From: Arthrobacter sp. V1I9
GTDB taxonomy: Bacteria > Actinomycetota > Actinomycetes > Actinomycetales > Micrococcaceae
Assembly (NCBI RefSeq): GCF_030817075.1
Contig: NZ_JAUSYU010000001.1
Span: forward strand, 372,001-436,000
Reading direction: 5' to 3'
Length of the DNA stretch: 64,000 bases
Positions 1 to 11,237 of this stretch are shown piece by piece (position 1 is the first letter of the stretch; each line of letters starts with the position of its first letter). A model generated the notes under the pieces. The model searched no databases, had not been told where the DNA came from, and was given only the letters and a program-made list of their open reading frames with translations. Made by a program: the position numbers and the translations under genes.

Positions 1-2
1 AG

Positions 3-359
3 CTGATCCCGGTCAACAACCGGTGGAAGGTGGACGAGGCGCTCGACGCGGCCTACAACTACTACCGCAAGACTGGCCGCCGGGTCAGCATCGAGTACGC
101 GCTGATCAAGGACATGAACGACCACCCCTGGCGTGCAGACCTGCTGGCCAAGAAGCTGAACCAGCGCGGCCGCGGCTGGGTGCACGTAAACCCGATCCCG
201 CTCAACCCGACCCCGGGCTCCATCTGGACCGCCTCGGAAAAGCCGGTGGCGCAGGAGTTCATTGAGCGGCTCCGCGCCGCCGGGGTGCCCTGCACCCTGC
301 GCGACACGCGCGGCAAGGAGATCGACGGGGCCTGCGGGCAGCTGGCTGCCGCCGACTAA
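3..359 (+). CDS. rlmN: 23S rRNA (adenine-C2)-methyltransferase RlmN, 3' part
   Basis: This is the C-terminal part of the radical-SAM enzyme that methylates C2 of A2503 in 23S rRNA (and A37 of some tRNAs); the reading frame is already open at the window edge, so the start and the CxxxCxxC cluster lie outside. Visible family marks are the stretch [14 protein letters not shown], the [11 protein letters not shown] loop, and the C-terminal CGQL element, whose Cys (bases 332-334) corresponds to the cysteine that forms the protein-RNA adduct in the Escherichia coli enzyme. Stop TAA is at 357-359. Identification by recalled family sequence; quite sure. Confidence 0.93.
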   Translation: MIPVNNRWKVDEALDAAYNYYRKTGRRVSIEYALIKDMNDHPWRADLLAKKLNQRGRGWVHVNPIPLNPTPGSIWTASEKPVAQEFIERLRAAGVPCTLRDTRGKEIDGACGQLAAAD

Positions 360-849
360 CGAGCGCGGCTGTCGGCTGCTCGGATTACGACGGCGGCGGC
401 ATCCTTTGCTGCGGACGAGCACTTGGCGCGCTCCCGGCCCATGCCTCCGTAACGGGCCGCTCCGCGCGTACCCGCTTTTTGAACGCGCCCTCGCCTTCCC
501 TGTGCCGTTGGCGTGCCCATTTTCGGCAGCCGAGGGATATGTACGCCAGCGACAGATTGCAGGCGAATAGCTCCGTGAGGGCAACCCGGGGAAAGTTCAA
601 GGTTTTTATAACTCGAATTGCCTATGTTGGCCGTACCCCCAGCAAACAGTTCGGAGTGGTCATGAATTTTCTGCACGACGCCGCCGCGGCGATCGCCAAA
701 CGTGGTAACGCCGAAACAAGCGGTCGGACGGCTTTCGGCAAGGTCTCGATTATTCGCGTCAGCCGCTTACCCCGCCTGGACGCCGGGGGCCACAGCCCGG
801 TAATGAACCATAGGACGGCAGCGTCGGTTATCACGATGGAGGCGTTCTC
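360..849. other. intergenic region, nothing recognised
   Basis: About 490 bases between rlmN and the multicopper oxidase. Open frames here (for example 479-853) have atypical composition and no family resemblance, so I call no gene. It must contain the promoter of the oxidase gene, but I see no clear -35/-10 pair. Confidence 0.5.
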
Positions 850-3216
850 ATGAGCCCGCTGAACATGTATATCAATGATGGCTTCCTTCCCATGGTGGAC
901 GGATCACTGGTTTACCACCGGGGGTTCGGCGACAGGGCTACCCGGACAACTGACGCGAATCCCGCCCTGAAGATGAACCCGCACGTCTTTACGGCCGCCG
1001 GTGCGGTGAAAGCCAGCCGCTACTACCCCCTCAACGCCCCTTTGCCTCCTTTCGGAAGGCCGCAGCCCCTAAGGGAGGACCCGCAGTTCGAGCGCCAGTT
1101 TCTGCCCCGGCGCGCCCACTGGGCCAGCTACTTCCCGCAGCGGACGCTCATTGCCGAAACCGGCAGTACCGTCAGCATCCTGCTCCACAACAACTTGGCC
1201 CAACCACACGAACTGCGCTTTCACGGTGCCCGTGCGGCGGCTACTGCCGGTGGGCCCAGGGGAGACGTCAGCAGCGGAATCGTCAACCCGGGGCAAAGGA
1301 AAGAAGTGAAATTCGTGGCCCCCGCTCCCGGCACGTACTTGTTCTCCGACCCCGGAAACGAGCCAGTCGAAAGAACCCTGGGCCTGTACGGTGCCTTGGT
1401 TGTCATTGATCCTCGATATGCGTGGCGCCTTAGCCCTACTGGCGCCGAGTTCGAGCGCCAATGGCTGTGGCTGTGCCACGATGTGGAACCGAACTGGGCG
1501 CGCATTGCCTCCAAAGGCCAAGCGGTCAATCCTGCCACCACTCCTGCCGTGCCGCGGTACTTCACGCTCAACGACTACTCCGGCTTCCAGGCGCTGGCAC
1601 TTACCACGGACGAGGTGTTCAACGAGCACCGGGAGGAGGACACGCTGCCCTCGGGCTTCCCCAGGGAAACAGATGTGCGGAACTTCAGCGCGTCGCCGCA
1701 GCCGGGTGCAGTCCGCACGGGGCAGCTGGTGAGGATGGTCAACGCCGGCATCGTGGATCACCAGCTGCACTACCACGGGAACCATGTGTGGACGGTGCGG
1801 GCCAACGGCCTGGACTTCCCCCGTTCAGGTGGCAGGGTCAGCCCTGCAGGCGACGTCATCCTTCAGCAGTGGGAGGACACAGTCCAGCTGCAGCCGCTTG
1901 AAACCAAGGAAGCAATGCTGCCGGTCCGGCGTCCGCCTGAAGTCATTGACGAAGTGTGGGATGCCAGGACCGAGGACTGGAAGTACCCCATGCACTGCCA
2001 CGCCGAACCGTCACAGACAGCCGCAGGTGGCCTTTACCCCGGTGGCCTAATGTCCGACTGGGTGCTGGCCGCAAAACCTGTCCCGGAGCCCGGTCTTCCG
2101 GAAACGGTGGAGGACGAGGCGCACCACACGTTCCGGAGCCAGGTGGACTTCGCTTCGGACCAGCCGCATGAGGGCAGCCCTGAAACCGAATTCCTTCTCC
2201 GCCCAAACGTTTCGGTCGAAATGGATTTCTTCAGCAGGGAACTCGACTTTCCCGACGGCTCTGAGCACGAGGTGTGGAGCTTTGAGAACGACAAGTCAGG
2301 ACGGCAGCTGCCGGGGCCGGTTGTGCGGGTGATGGAAGGGCAGATTTTCCACGCCACCATCAAGCCCAGCAAAAAGGTCCACACCATCCATTGGCACGGC
2401 CTGGAACCGGATCCCCGCAACGACGGCGTGGGCCACACGTCCTTCGAAGTGTCGGGGCATTACACCTACCAGTGGCGGCCGGACGCTGCAGAACCCGGCA
2501 ACCCGAACCGCGGCGCGGCGGGAACGTACTTCTACCACTGCCACGTCAACACACCCCTCCATGTGCAAATGGGCATGTTTGGAGCGGTGATCGTGGACCC
2601 CGCCGCAAACCCGGCAAAACCGGTTAACCCGGGGACCCGCCGTCACTCGTTCAACGGTCCCCTCTATGACATCGCCACGGAAACGCTGATCGCCCCGTAT
2701 TCAGTCGATCCGCGATGGCATGAACTGAACCACGCAGCGGGCCTGTCAGGTGAGGACGCAGGCCTTAACCGCTTCCAGCCCCGGCACTTCTTCCTGCTGG
2801 GTGGCGTCATACCGGCCCGGCCCCGGGGCGACCGGGTCTGGGCCGTCTCTGCAATGAAGGCGAACGTGGTGGCCGGCAAAAAGGCTCCTACCTTGGTGCG
2901 GATGGTGAACGTGGACTACTTCCCCACCCGCACGCGGTTCCTCGATGCCGCCGGAAAGCCGGTGGCCATCGCCGAACTGGTGGGGCACGATGGCCGTCCG
3001 TTTTGGAACACCCCCAGCCCCACCGGGCCGGCCGTTCCGCCGTCCTCGGCAGGGCAGCCACTGATGACCAGCATCATCAAGTCCGGGGCGGCGGAGAAGT
3101 TCGATTTCCTGCTGCGTCCTCCTACCGCTGGGAAGTACACCATCGCCATCGATTTCCTGCACTGGATCACCGGCCAGGTTCTCGCGACCCGCACTGTGGC
3201 CGTCACCGCTGCATGA
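850..3216 (+). CDS. multicopper oxidase domain protein
   Basis: A 788-residue cupredoxin-fold oxidase. Four copper-ligand stretches are visible: HYHGNH (residues 307-312), MHCHAE (381-386), HTIHWHG (511-517) and YHCH (562-565) followed by His571 and Met576. The HWH and HCH motifs and the trailing His/Met are the trinuclear and type-1 site signatures of multicopper oxidases. The spacing HCH-x5-H-x4-M is longer than the usual HCH-x3-H and the H-V-x-x-G-M ending recalls nitrite reductase-type proteins. No signal peptide is seen, so the protein may be cytosolic. Start ATG 850 has GGAG at 838-841. It stands alone and ends at a bidirectional terminator shared with katG. The substrate cannot be read from sequence. 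Confidence 0.85.
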   Translation: MSPLNMYINDGFLPMVDGSLVYHRGFGDRATRTTDANPALKMNPHVFTAAGAVKASRYYPLNAPLPPFGRPQPLREDPQFERQFLPRRAHWASYFPQRTLIAETGSTVSILLHNNLAQPHELRFHGARAAATAGGPRGDVSSGIVNPGQRKEVKFVAPAPGTYLFSDPGNEPVERTLGLYGALVVIDPRYAWRLSPTGAEFERQWLWLCHDVEPNWARIASKGQAVNPATTPAVPRYFTLNDYSGFQALALTTDEVFNEHREEDTLPSGFPRETDVRNFSASPQPGAVRTGQLVRMVNAGIVDHQLHYHGNHVWTVRANGLDFPRSGGRVSPAGDVILQQWEDTVQLQPLETKEAMLPVRRPPEVIDEVWDARTEDWKYPMHCHAEPSQTAAGGLYPGGLMSDWVLAAKPVPEPGLPETVEDEAHHTFRSQVDFASDQPHEGSPETEFLLRPNVSVEMDFFSRELDFPDGSEHEVWSFENDKSGRQLPGPVVRVMEGQIFHATIKPSKKVHTIHWHGLEPDPRNDGVGHTSFEVSGHYTYQWRPDAAEPGNPNRGAAGTYFYHCHVNTPLHVQMGMFGAVIVDPAANPAKPVNPGTRRHSFNGPLYDIATETLIAPYSVDPRWHELNHAAGLSGEDAGLNRFQPRHFFLLGGVIPARPRGDRVWAVSAMKANVVAGKKAPTLVRMVNVDYFPTRTRFLDAAGKPVAIAELVGHDGRPFWNTPSPTGPAVPPSSAGQPLMTSIIKSGAAEKFDFLLRPPTAGKYTIAIDFLHWITGQVLATRTVAVTAA

Positions 3217-3283
3217 ACAACGCAGGGGTACTCCGTCTCTCCGACTCCTGGCCGCCAATCAGCAGCTGCGTCCTCACTGAGAC

Positions 3284-3322
3284 GGCTCCGGGCCGGCCGC
3301 AAGATGCAGCCGGCCCGGAGCC
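3284..3322. terminator. bidirectional hairpin terminator
   Basis: Perfect 14-bp inverted repeat: arm GGCTCCGGGCCGGC (3284-3297), 11-base loop, complementary arm 3309-3322. It lies between the convergent stops of the multicopper oxidase (3216) and katG (3343), so it can serve both. No long T-tract. Confidence 0.75.
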
Positions 3323-3342
3323 CGTCACTCAGTACGGGGAGA

Positions 3343-5703
<2,361 letters not shown>

Positions 5704-5755
5704 TCACGAGCGGGAGCGCGGCGAGGCCCCTCATATAGTTGCCGGTGCTTAACAC

Positions 5756-5793
5756 AAGCGGCCGACGGCGGGGAGTCCCGCCGTCGGCCGCTT
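5756..5793 (-). terminator. strong hairpin terminator, member of a repeated family
   Basis: A 17-bp perfect stem (5756-5772 with 5777-5793) and a GAGT loop. It follows the stop of the MFS gene on the minus strand. The core GACGGCGGG / CCCGCCGTC recurs in at least six other hairpins of this window. Confidence 0.85.
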
Positions 5794-5835
5794 GGCCCTG
5801 GGTGCCACTCAAGGTGGCCCGCCCATGTTGCTCAG

Positions 5836-7239
5836 TCAGCTCGCCGACACGCTCTCCCGCGCATCGGCGGGCTCTGCAGATTCGGTGCCGGCCTTGTGCG
5901 TCTCAAGGTCATCGAGCGACTTGCCCCTGGTGTCGGGCGAAAGGAAGGTGGCCAGCGCCGCGACGGCACAGATGCCGAACGTGGTCAGACCGATGACCAT
6001 GGGGACGTTGGTGGATCCCGGGGGAGCGACCGCGGTGAAGATGCTCGGGAAGAACGACGCGATCATCAGGCCCAGGTTCTGCGACACCGCGAACCCTGTC
6101 ACGCGGATCCGCATGGGGAACTGCTCCTGGAAGAACGTTGCAAAGGTCGCGTTCCACATCTGGAAGAAGATGCCCTGGACAATCACGATGCAGACGAAGA
6201 CCAGTGCCAGGCTTCCCTGCTCGATGGCCCACAGGTATCCGCCGGCCAGTACGCCGCCGCCAAGGCCGCCGGCCACCATCAGCATCCGCCGGCCGATCCT
6301 GTCGGACAGTGCGCCGAAGAGCGGGATGGTGACCACTGCGGCCACGTTGGCAATGAGGGTTACCCAGAGGAATTCGCTGCTGGTGAAGCCGTTCCCGTAG
6401 CCCTCCTGGGTGGCGTAGGAGACGCCGAAGATGAGCGTTGCCATGCCGATCACGTTGGTGAACGTCATGATGACACAGCGGACCAGGACCCAGGGGTGGC
6501 TGCGCACGAGGTCAACAAGGGGGAACCGGGGCTTCGCCTTGCCCGTTTCAGTCTGCGCCAGGTATGCCGGCGGCTCCTGCACGCGGCGGCGGATGATGTG
6601 GCCGGCCAGGATAACGAAGGCGCTGAGCAGGAACGGGATGCGCCAGCCCCAGGACTGGAATTGCTCCGCAGGGAGGATGGCTGCGAGGGGAAGCAGCACG
6701 GCGGTGGCAAGAATGGAGCCCACCTGCGTCCCCTGGAGGCTGAAGCTTGCGAAGAAACCGCGCTTGGCGTCGGGGGAGTGCTCCACGATCATCGCGCTGG
6801 CTCCGCCCAGTTCACCGGCGACGGCGAACCCCTGGATTAGGCGGAGGATAACCAGGAGGATCGGGGCCAGAGCGCCGACCTGCCCGTACGTGGGGAGAAG
6901 TCCGACGGCGAAAGTGGCGAAGCCCATCAGCAGCATGGCAAAGACGAGCACCTGCTTGCGGCCGTGCCGGTCGCCGTAGGCGCCCAGGACGATGGCGCCA
7001 ATGGGACGGGAAACGTAGCCAACCGCGTACGTCGCGAGCGAGGCGATGATGGCCACGGTTTTGTTCTCGGACGGGAAGAAGATGGCGGGGAAGATCAGCG
7101 TGGCGGCCAGGGAGTACAGCGCGAAGTCGTAGTACTCAAGCGCGCTGCCGATCCAGCCGCTCATCGCGGCTTTCTTCGGGTCCCGCCGGGCTGCGCTGGC
7201 GTCCGGGATGGGGCGGCTTTCACCGGGGATGGTGCTCAT
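5836..7239 (-). CDS. MFS transporter, metabolite:H+ symporter (MHS) type
   Basis: A 467-residue, twelve-helix major facilitator. Family marks: N-terminal SGWIGSALEYYDFALY, the loop 2-3 motif GAYGDRHGRK, RLIQGFAVAGELGGA in helix 4, and SDRIGRR between helices 8 and 9. These are typical of the MHS group (shikimate, proline/betaine, alpha-ketoglutarate symporters). The substrate is not predictable. It ends with the motif SPDTRGKSLDDLE; a decayed second copy of exactly this C-terminus is at 17778-17950. It is followed by a strong terminator, so it is not cotranscribed with katG. Confidence 0.9.
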   Translation of the reverse strand: MSTIPGESRPIPDASAARRDPKKAAMSGWIGSALEYYDFALYSLAATLIFPAIFFPSENKTVAIIASLATYAVGYVSRPIGAIVLGAYGDRHGRKQVLVFAMLLMGFATFAVGLLPTYGQVGALAPILLVILRLIQGFAVAGELGGASAMIVEHSPDAKRGFFASFSLQGTQVGSILATAVLLPLAAILPAEQFQSWGWRIPFLLSAFVILAGHIIRRRVQEPPAYLAQTETGKAKPRFPLVDLVRSHPWVLVRCVIMTFTNVIGMATLIFGVSYATQEGYGNGFTSSEFLWVTLIANVAAVVTIPLFGALSDRIGRRMLMVAGGLGGGVLAGGYLWAIEQGSLALVFVCIVIVQGIFFQMWNATFATFFQEQFPMRIRVTGFAVSQNLGLMIASFFPSIFTAVAPPGSTNVPMVIGLTTFGICAVAALATFLSPDTRGKSLDDLETHKAGTESAEPADARESVSAS

Positions 7240-7341
7240 TCGATGAATTCCTTCGTCGTCATTGGCAAGGAACCGGATCTGTTCTGTTCCGGATGGTCAA
7301 GGTGATCTTGACGGTTCCAGGGCTTGGAAAGCCCTTTCCCT

Positions 7342-7353
7342 TGAATCGATTCA
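7342..7353. promoter_or_regulatory. 12-bp palindrome upstream of MFS gene
   Basis: TGAATCGATTCA is a perfect palindrome about 105 bases upstream of the MFS start. Position and symmetry fit an operator of a LacI- or GntR-type repressor; which protein binds is unknown. Confidence 0.35.
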
Positions 7354-7377
7354 TTAAGGATAGGGTGGTGACGCCGG

Positions 7378-7800
7378 TTACGTCAACGCCGGAGATGAGG
7401 GCGCGGCTCGTTGAGAACGACCTCGATGCGACACCCGGCTGATGCTGGCAACGCTCAAGGAATTTGTGCTCGCTCCTGCGATGAAAAGCGCTGTGGCGTA
7501 GCCGGTAACCAAGAATCCTGGGCTTGAACTTTGTTCACCGCGGTGAGGGTCAGCGGTATAAAGCTGAGGGCGAAGCCAAAGGCCAACGCGAAGGTGCCCG
7601 GCAGCAGGGCGAGGTAGGTTGTGCCGCTCTGGATCGTGGAAAACCAAAGCATCGCGGTACTGGCGACCAGCATTCCGGTTGTCGAGATGATCCGAGGGGG
7701 AAGCGGACGACGAGCTTGGACGCCACCCCCGCGCCCAGCACGATTCCGACGCCGACCACCACAAATTCGCCACCCCGACACGATCACGGTGAAGTGAAGA
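7378..7800 (-). pseudogene. decayed DHA2-type MFS transporter, 3' part
   Basis: On the minus strand, membrane-protein pieces typical of the EmrB/QacA (DHA2) drug exporter family appear in three different frames: VVVGVGIVLGAGVASKLVV, then ISTTGMLVAS through ALAFGFALSFIPLTLTAVN, then VTGYATALFIAGAS. The order matches the C-terminal half of such a transporter, but at least two frameshifts and a deletion separate the pieces and the 5' half is absent. I regard it as a relic. Confidence 0.6.
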
Positions 7801-7904
7801 ATCGCTGTAGATGGTCTTGCTGTTTTTCAAACCTCCCAAACGACCTTGTGGCGCTTGAAAATCCTGACTGGGCATGCGCTTCGGGCTCGCCCGGTTCTAG
7901 TCAG

Positions 7905-8606
7905 TTAGCGGCCGCTCAATAGTGAGAGTTCCAGATGCGCCACCTCGACCGGGAGCAGTTGTTTGTCGGCTGGGATGTGGCGGATTCTTTCGCCCACCAG
8001 GTACGCGCCGGAGTTTCCTACGACCACGCGGTTGCTTCCGTTGAGGAGGGCGGCGTCTCCCGGGATGGCCCGGAGCGCAGGCATGAATATCTCTTCAAGC
8101 TTGCGGATCCTGATGTCACAGCCGGTCACGCCCGCAAATTTTCCGCCTACCTGGAACGGTGCGGTGTAGGTGAGGATGTATTCGTCCAGGCCCAGGTAGT
8201 CAACGTAGGGGCCCCACATGGACCGTTCCCCTGTACGGCTGGCTGAGGTGAAAAAGGGCATGTTCTGATAGTCGTAGAACCGCTCGCCGCCAGGGGTGAG
8301 ATCGAATTCCAGCTTTTCAATTCCCTGTCCGCGCCTGATCCACCACTCGAGGACGCCGTCCCGGTTCTCGATGGCGTCCGCAGAGAAGATGACTCCGGCT
8401 CCAACAATGAAACTATGTGTTTCAAGGAATGCCTTGGTCATGTTCACCAGCTGCCCCACGTCCCGTGGCGCGACGCTGAAAGGACTCTGGCGATTCGTCC
8501 ACAGCGCCGCCGTTCGGGCTGCGAACTCGTCGACACCCAGGCCGAGTGTGTTCGTCCAGGCGGCTATTTCCTGTGCAGCCTTGATCGCAGGGGTGGTGGT
8601 TGTCAT
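7905..8606 (-). CDS. soluble Cache (PDC) domain sensor-like protein
   Basis: A 233-residue protein whose central part (about residues 45-190) has the look of a dCache/PDC ligand-binding domain: a WW pair, the run MWGPYVDYLGLDEYILTYTAPF, and GVTGCDI near the end. Cache domains normally sit outside the membrane of chemoreceptors and kinases; here I see no signal peptide, no membrane helix and no output domain, so it would act in the cytosol. Its ATG overlaps the stop of the FadR-type regulator (ATGA at 8603-8606), so the two are translationally coupled. A role in sensing the amine or amino-acid substrate of the adjacent cluster is inference. Confidence 0.75.
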   Translation of the reverse strand: MTTTTPAIKAAQEIAAWTNTLGLGVDEFAARTAALWTNRQSPFSVAPRDVGQLVNMTKAFLETHSFIVGAGVIFSADAIENRDGVLEWWIRRGQGIEKLEFDLTPGGERFYDYQNMPFFTSASRTGERSMWGPYVDYLGLDEYILTYTAPFQVGGKFAGVTGCDIRIRKLEEIFMPALRAIPGDAALLNGSNRVVVGNSGAYLVGERIRHIPADKQLLPVEVAHLELSLLSGR

Positions 8607-9412
8607 GAGCGCTCCTGCTGATACGTCGGGTATCCGAGGGACAATTTCGAGTCCACGAGATGGTGAACGTCATGCCGGATGTGCTCCAGCACCAGCCGTT
8701 GGGCGTCCTCAGGTGCGTCGTTGGCGATAGCGCGGGCCAAGGCCAGGTGCTCGGCGGCCACCTGTTCCGGATCGCGGATCAATGACACGGGTGCCCACAG
8801 CGCCTGAACTGTCTCGGCCTGCAGTCTTATTTCTGCATTCGTCAGCCGCGGGGACTGCGCCAAGACCGCCAGTTCTATATGGAATCTGCTGTCCGCGCGT
8901 GCTTGCAGCTCCGATTTATCCGTCATGGCTACGCCTCGGGCAAGCTCCAAAAGCCTGTTGATCTCGTGCGGTTCGGCCCGTTCGCAGGCCAACCGTACGG
9001 TGGCGGCGGCGATAGCAGCATGCTCGTCACCCACGTCCCGAATCTCCGCAATGGACGTGTCCTGGAACCATTTTTTGATGACATCGGCGGATGTGAAGGG
9101 TTGTTTGACGACGAACGTGCCGCCACTGCGCCCCCTCCGCGTGGCAACAATGCCCTGATTCCGAAGGTCGGACAACGCCTCCCGGAGGGTAGATGGCGCA
9201 ACACCAAACATTTCCGATAGCGCTGTTTCCGGGGGAAGCCGCTCGCCCACCTTCAGCAGGCCAAGGGCGATCGCCTTGGAAATCCGGTTGACGATGGCTT
9301 CGGAGCGCTCTGTTTCCGGCAATGCCCGGTACACCTGGGCTTGGAAAGCGGTGGTAGATGCCAAGAACGACTCCATGGGAAATAGGGACAGCAGTAACTC
9401 TAATCCGGGCAC
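8603..9412 (-). CDS. GntR/FadR-family transcriptional regulator
   Basis: A 269-residue regulator (257 if it starts at the internal ATG at 9376, which I think equally likely). The N-terminal winged helix-turn-helix is visible at GLLKVGERLPPETALSEMFG, followed by STLREALSDL and a wing RRGRSGGTFV. The C-terminal half is an all-helical FCD ligand domain with Asp/His-rich stretches (DSRFHIELA, HIRHDVHH) that in this family bind metal and ligand. It is divergent from the permease-demethylase operon and probably controls it from the inverted repeats at 9544-9554 and 9638-9648. The Cache gene is its coupled downstream partner. Confidence 0.88.
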   Translation of the reverse strand: MPGLELLLSLFPMESFLASTTAFQAQVYRALPETERSEAIVNRISKAIALGLLKVGERLPPETALSEMFGVAPSTLREALSDLRNQGIVATRRGRSGGTFVVKQPFTSADVIKKWFQDTSIAEIRDVGDEHAAIAAATVRLACERAEPHEINRLLELARGVAMTDKSELQARADSRFHIELAVLAQSPRLTNAEIRLQAETVQALWAPVSLIRDPEQVAAEHLALARAIANDAPEDAQRLVLEHIRHDVHHLVDSKLSLGYPTYQQERS

Positions 9413-9543
9413 CGACGGCTGCCCGCCGATGCAGCGCCAATTCGCCGGCCTCGCTTATCTCTTCTTCACGACTCTCCCTTGCCAGCAAGACCTTCTGGCT
9501 CCGCTACTTCTGAAGTGTACTGCAGAAGATGCAAAAACAGTGG

Positions 9544-9648
9544 AACCATAGTTTATTCACTGCTAGAAGCTGCTCGGCTGTCAAGAAACCGCTTCGAATA
9601 AGGGCGTTGGAGCAGGGCTTGCGTAACTAAAGATATGAAACTATGGTT
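9544..9648. promoter_or_regulatory. divergent promoter region with separated inverted repeat
   Basis: AACCATAGTTT (9544-9554) and its exact reverse complement AAACTATGGTT (9638-9648) flank the space between the regulator and the permease operon. The 11-bp identity and the placement fit paired operators for the adjacent FadR-type protein. A similar half (ATGAAACTATG) also occurs inside the Cache gene near 8407. Confidence 0.45.
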
Positions 9649-9702
9649 TTTATGACGTGGTCCCGCTCACAGGTAGCGGTAGTGACCGAAAGAAGGAGTC
9701 CA

Positions 9703-11214
9703 ATGCGTGTAGAAACCCCCGAACCGGTTGGGGAGCTTGACGTCGATGACGACGCTCAGCATCTTGCCAGCCTTGGTTATTCGTACGAGAGGCAATTCAA
9801 GCGGGAGATGACGTTCTGGGGGAACGTTTCGCTGGGATTCACCTACCTGTCGCCTGTAGTAGCGATCTATTCCTTGTTCGCGGCATCCCTGAGCGTGGCC
9901 GGCCCACCGATGTTTTGGTCCCTGGTCATCGTGGGGGTCGGGCAACTCCTGGTTGCAACGGTTTTCGGTGAAGTGGTGGCGGCATATCCAGTGGCTGGCG
10001 GAGTCTATCCCTGGTCCAGGCGGCTCTGGGGCCGCAAATGGGGTTGGATGAACGGCTGGGTTTACCTGGTGGCGCTCCTGACCACTATCGCCAGCGTCGC
10101 GTATGGCGCAGGGCCCTTCCTGAGCACCCTGGTCGGCATGGAAAGCAGCGTGGACGCCACGATCCTGTGTGGTCTCGTGGTCATAGCGCTCGCTACCATC
10201 CTGAACCTTGGCGGCACCAAGGTCCTGAACGCTGTGGCAATGATCGGTCTGCTGGCAGAGCTCGGTGGCGCACTGGTAGTGGGGGTCTGGTTGCTTGTTA
10301 CCGCAAGGCACCATGACCTCAGCGTCCTGTTCCAGACATTCGGCGCAGGAGAGGGCAGCAACTATTTCTTTGCGTTTGCGGCTGCCGGATTGATCGGTAT
10401 TTTCCAGTACTACGGCTTTGAGGCCTGCGGCGACGTGGCGGAGGAAGTCCCTAACCCGGGCCGCACCATCCCCAAAGCCATGAGGATGACCATCTACATC
10501 GGCGGTTTCGCTGCTATGTTCGTCTGCCTGTCCCTCATCCTCGCCGTGCCCGATTTCACTGCTGTGATCTCAGGGACCGAGACGGACCCGGTTGGCAACA
10601 TTCTCCTTTCGGCGTTCGGTCCTATCGGCTTCAAGGCAGTTCTCGCAGTCGTCCTGATCTCATTCCTCTCGTGCGTGCTGAGCCTGCAGGCGGCAACATC
10701 CCGCCTGGCCTACTCGATGGCCCGTGACGGAATCCTTCCGGCCAGCAAGCTCCTGAGCACGTTCAGCGAATCCCGCCATGTTCCTCCTTATGCGCTGCTC
10801 CTGGCAGGGCTGGTGCCGGCACTCATCGTCATCGGATCCAAGGTTTCCAGCGACGCGTTGACCGTCATCATTTCTTTCGCTGCCATGGGCATGTACATGG
10901 GCTTCCAGATGGTTGTCCTTGCCGCGCTTCGGGCCCGCATCCTGGGCTGGAAGCCGAACGGAGCTTTCCGGCTGGGCGTATGGGGCATTCCCGTAAATAT
11001 CGCAGCTCTCGCCTGGGGCGTGCTTGGCATGGTCAATATGGCCTGGCCGCGGACCCCGGAAGACGGATGGTTCGCCAACCATGTGGTCCTGATTTCCGCC
11101 GTAATGGTTGTCGCGATCGGTCTGGTGTACATGGCGTGGAAGAAACCGCACCTCAAAGGCGACGCTCCGGCAGCTGATGCAGTTCCAGCACTTTCGGCCC
11201 GTCAGCCGGCGTGA
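9703..11214 (+). CDS. APC-superfamily amino acid/amine permease
   Basis: A 503-residue, about twelve-helix permease. Start ATG 9703 (MRVETPEPVG) is chosen because GAAGGAG lies just upstream; an in-frame ATG at 9643 lies inside the putative operator and lacks such a site. Family features: the unwound helix-1 region FTYLSPVVAIYS, helix 2-3 region YPVAGGVYPWSRR, and helix 6 GFEACGDVAEEVPNPGRTIPKA, all typical of APC/ACT permeases for amino acids, choline, polyamines or GABA. It is the first gene of the demethylase operon and presumably imports its substrate. Confidence 0.88.
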   Translation: MRVETPEPVGELDVDDDAQHLASLGYSYERQFKREMTFWGNVSLGFTYLSPVVAIYSLFAASLSVAGPPMFWSLVIVGVGQLLVATVFGEVVAAYPVAGGVYPWSRRLWGRKWGWMNGWVYLVALLTTIASVAYGAGPFLSTLVGMESSVDATILCGLVVIALATILNLGGTKVLNAVAMIGLLAELGGALVVGVWLLVTARHHDLSVLFQTFGAGEGSNYFFAFAAAGLIGIFQYYGFEACGDVAEEVPNPGRTIPKAMRMTIYIGGFAAMFVCLSLILAVPDFTAVISGTETDPVGNILLSAFGPIGFKAVLAVVLISFLSCVLSLQAATSRLAYSMARDGILPASKLLSTFSESRHVPPYALLLAGLVPALIVIGSKVSSDALTVIISFAAMGMYMGFQMVVLAALRARILGWKPNGAFRLGVWGIPVNIAALAWGVLGMVNMAWPRTPEDGWFANHVVLISAVMVVAIGLVYMAWKKPHLKGDAPAADAVPALSARQPA

Positions 11215-11237
11215 AGGACGAAAGGTAACAAAATCCG

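Noticed and set aside
479..853. 124-residue open frame upstream of the multicopper oxidase
   Set aside because: Composition unlike a protein, no ribosome site, overlaps the oxidase start; GC-rich DNA gives many such frames.
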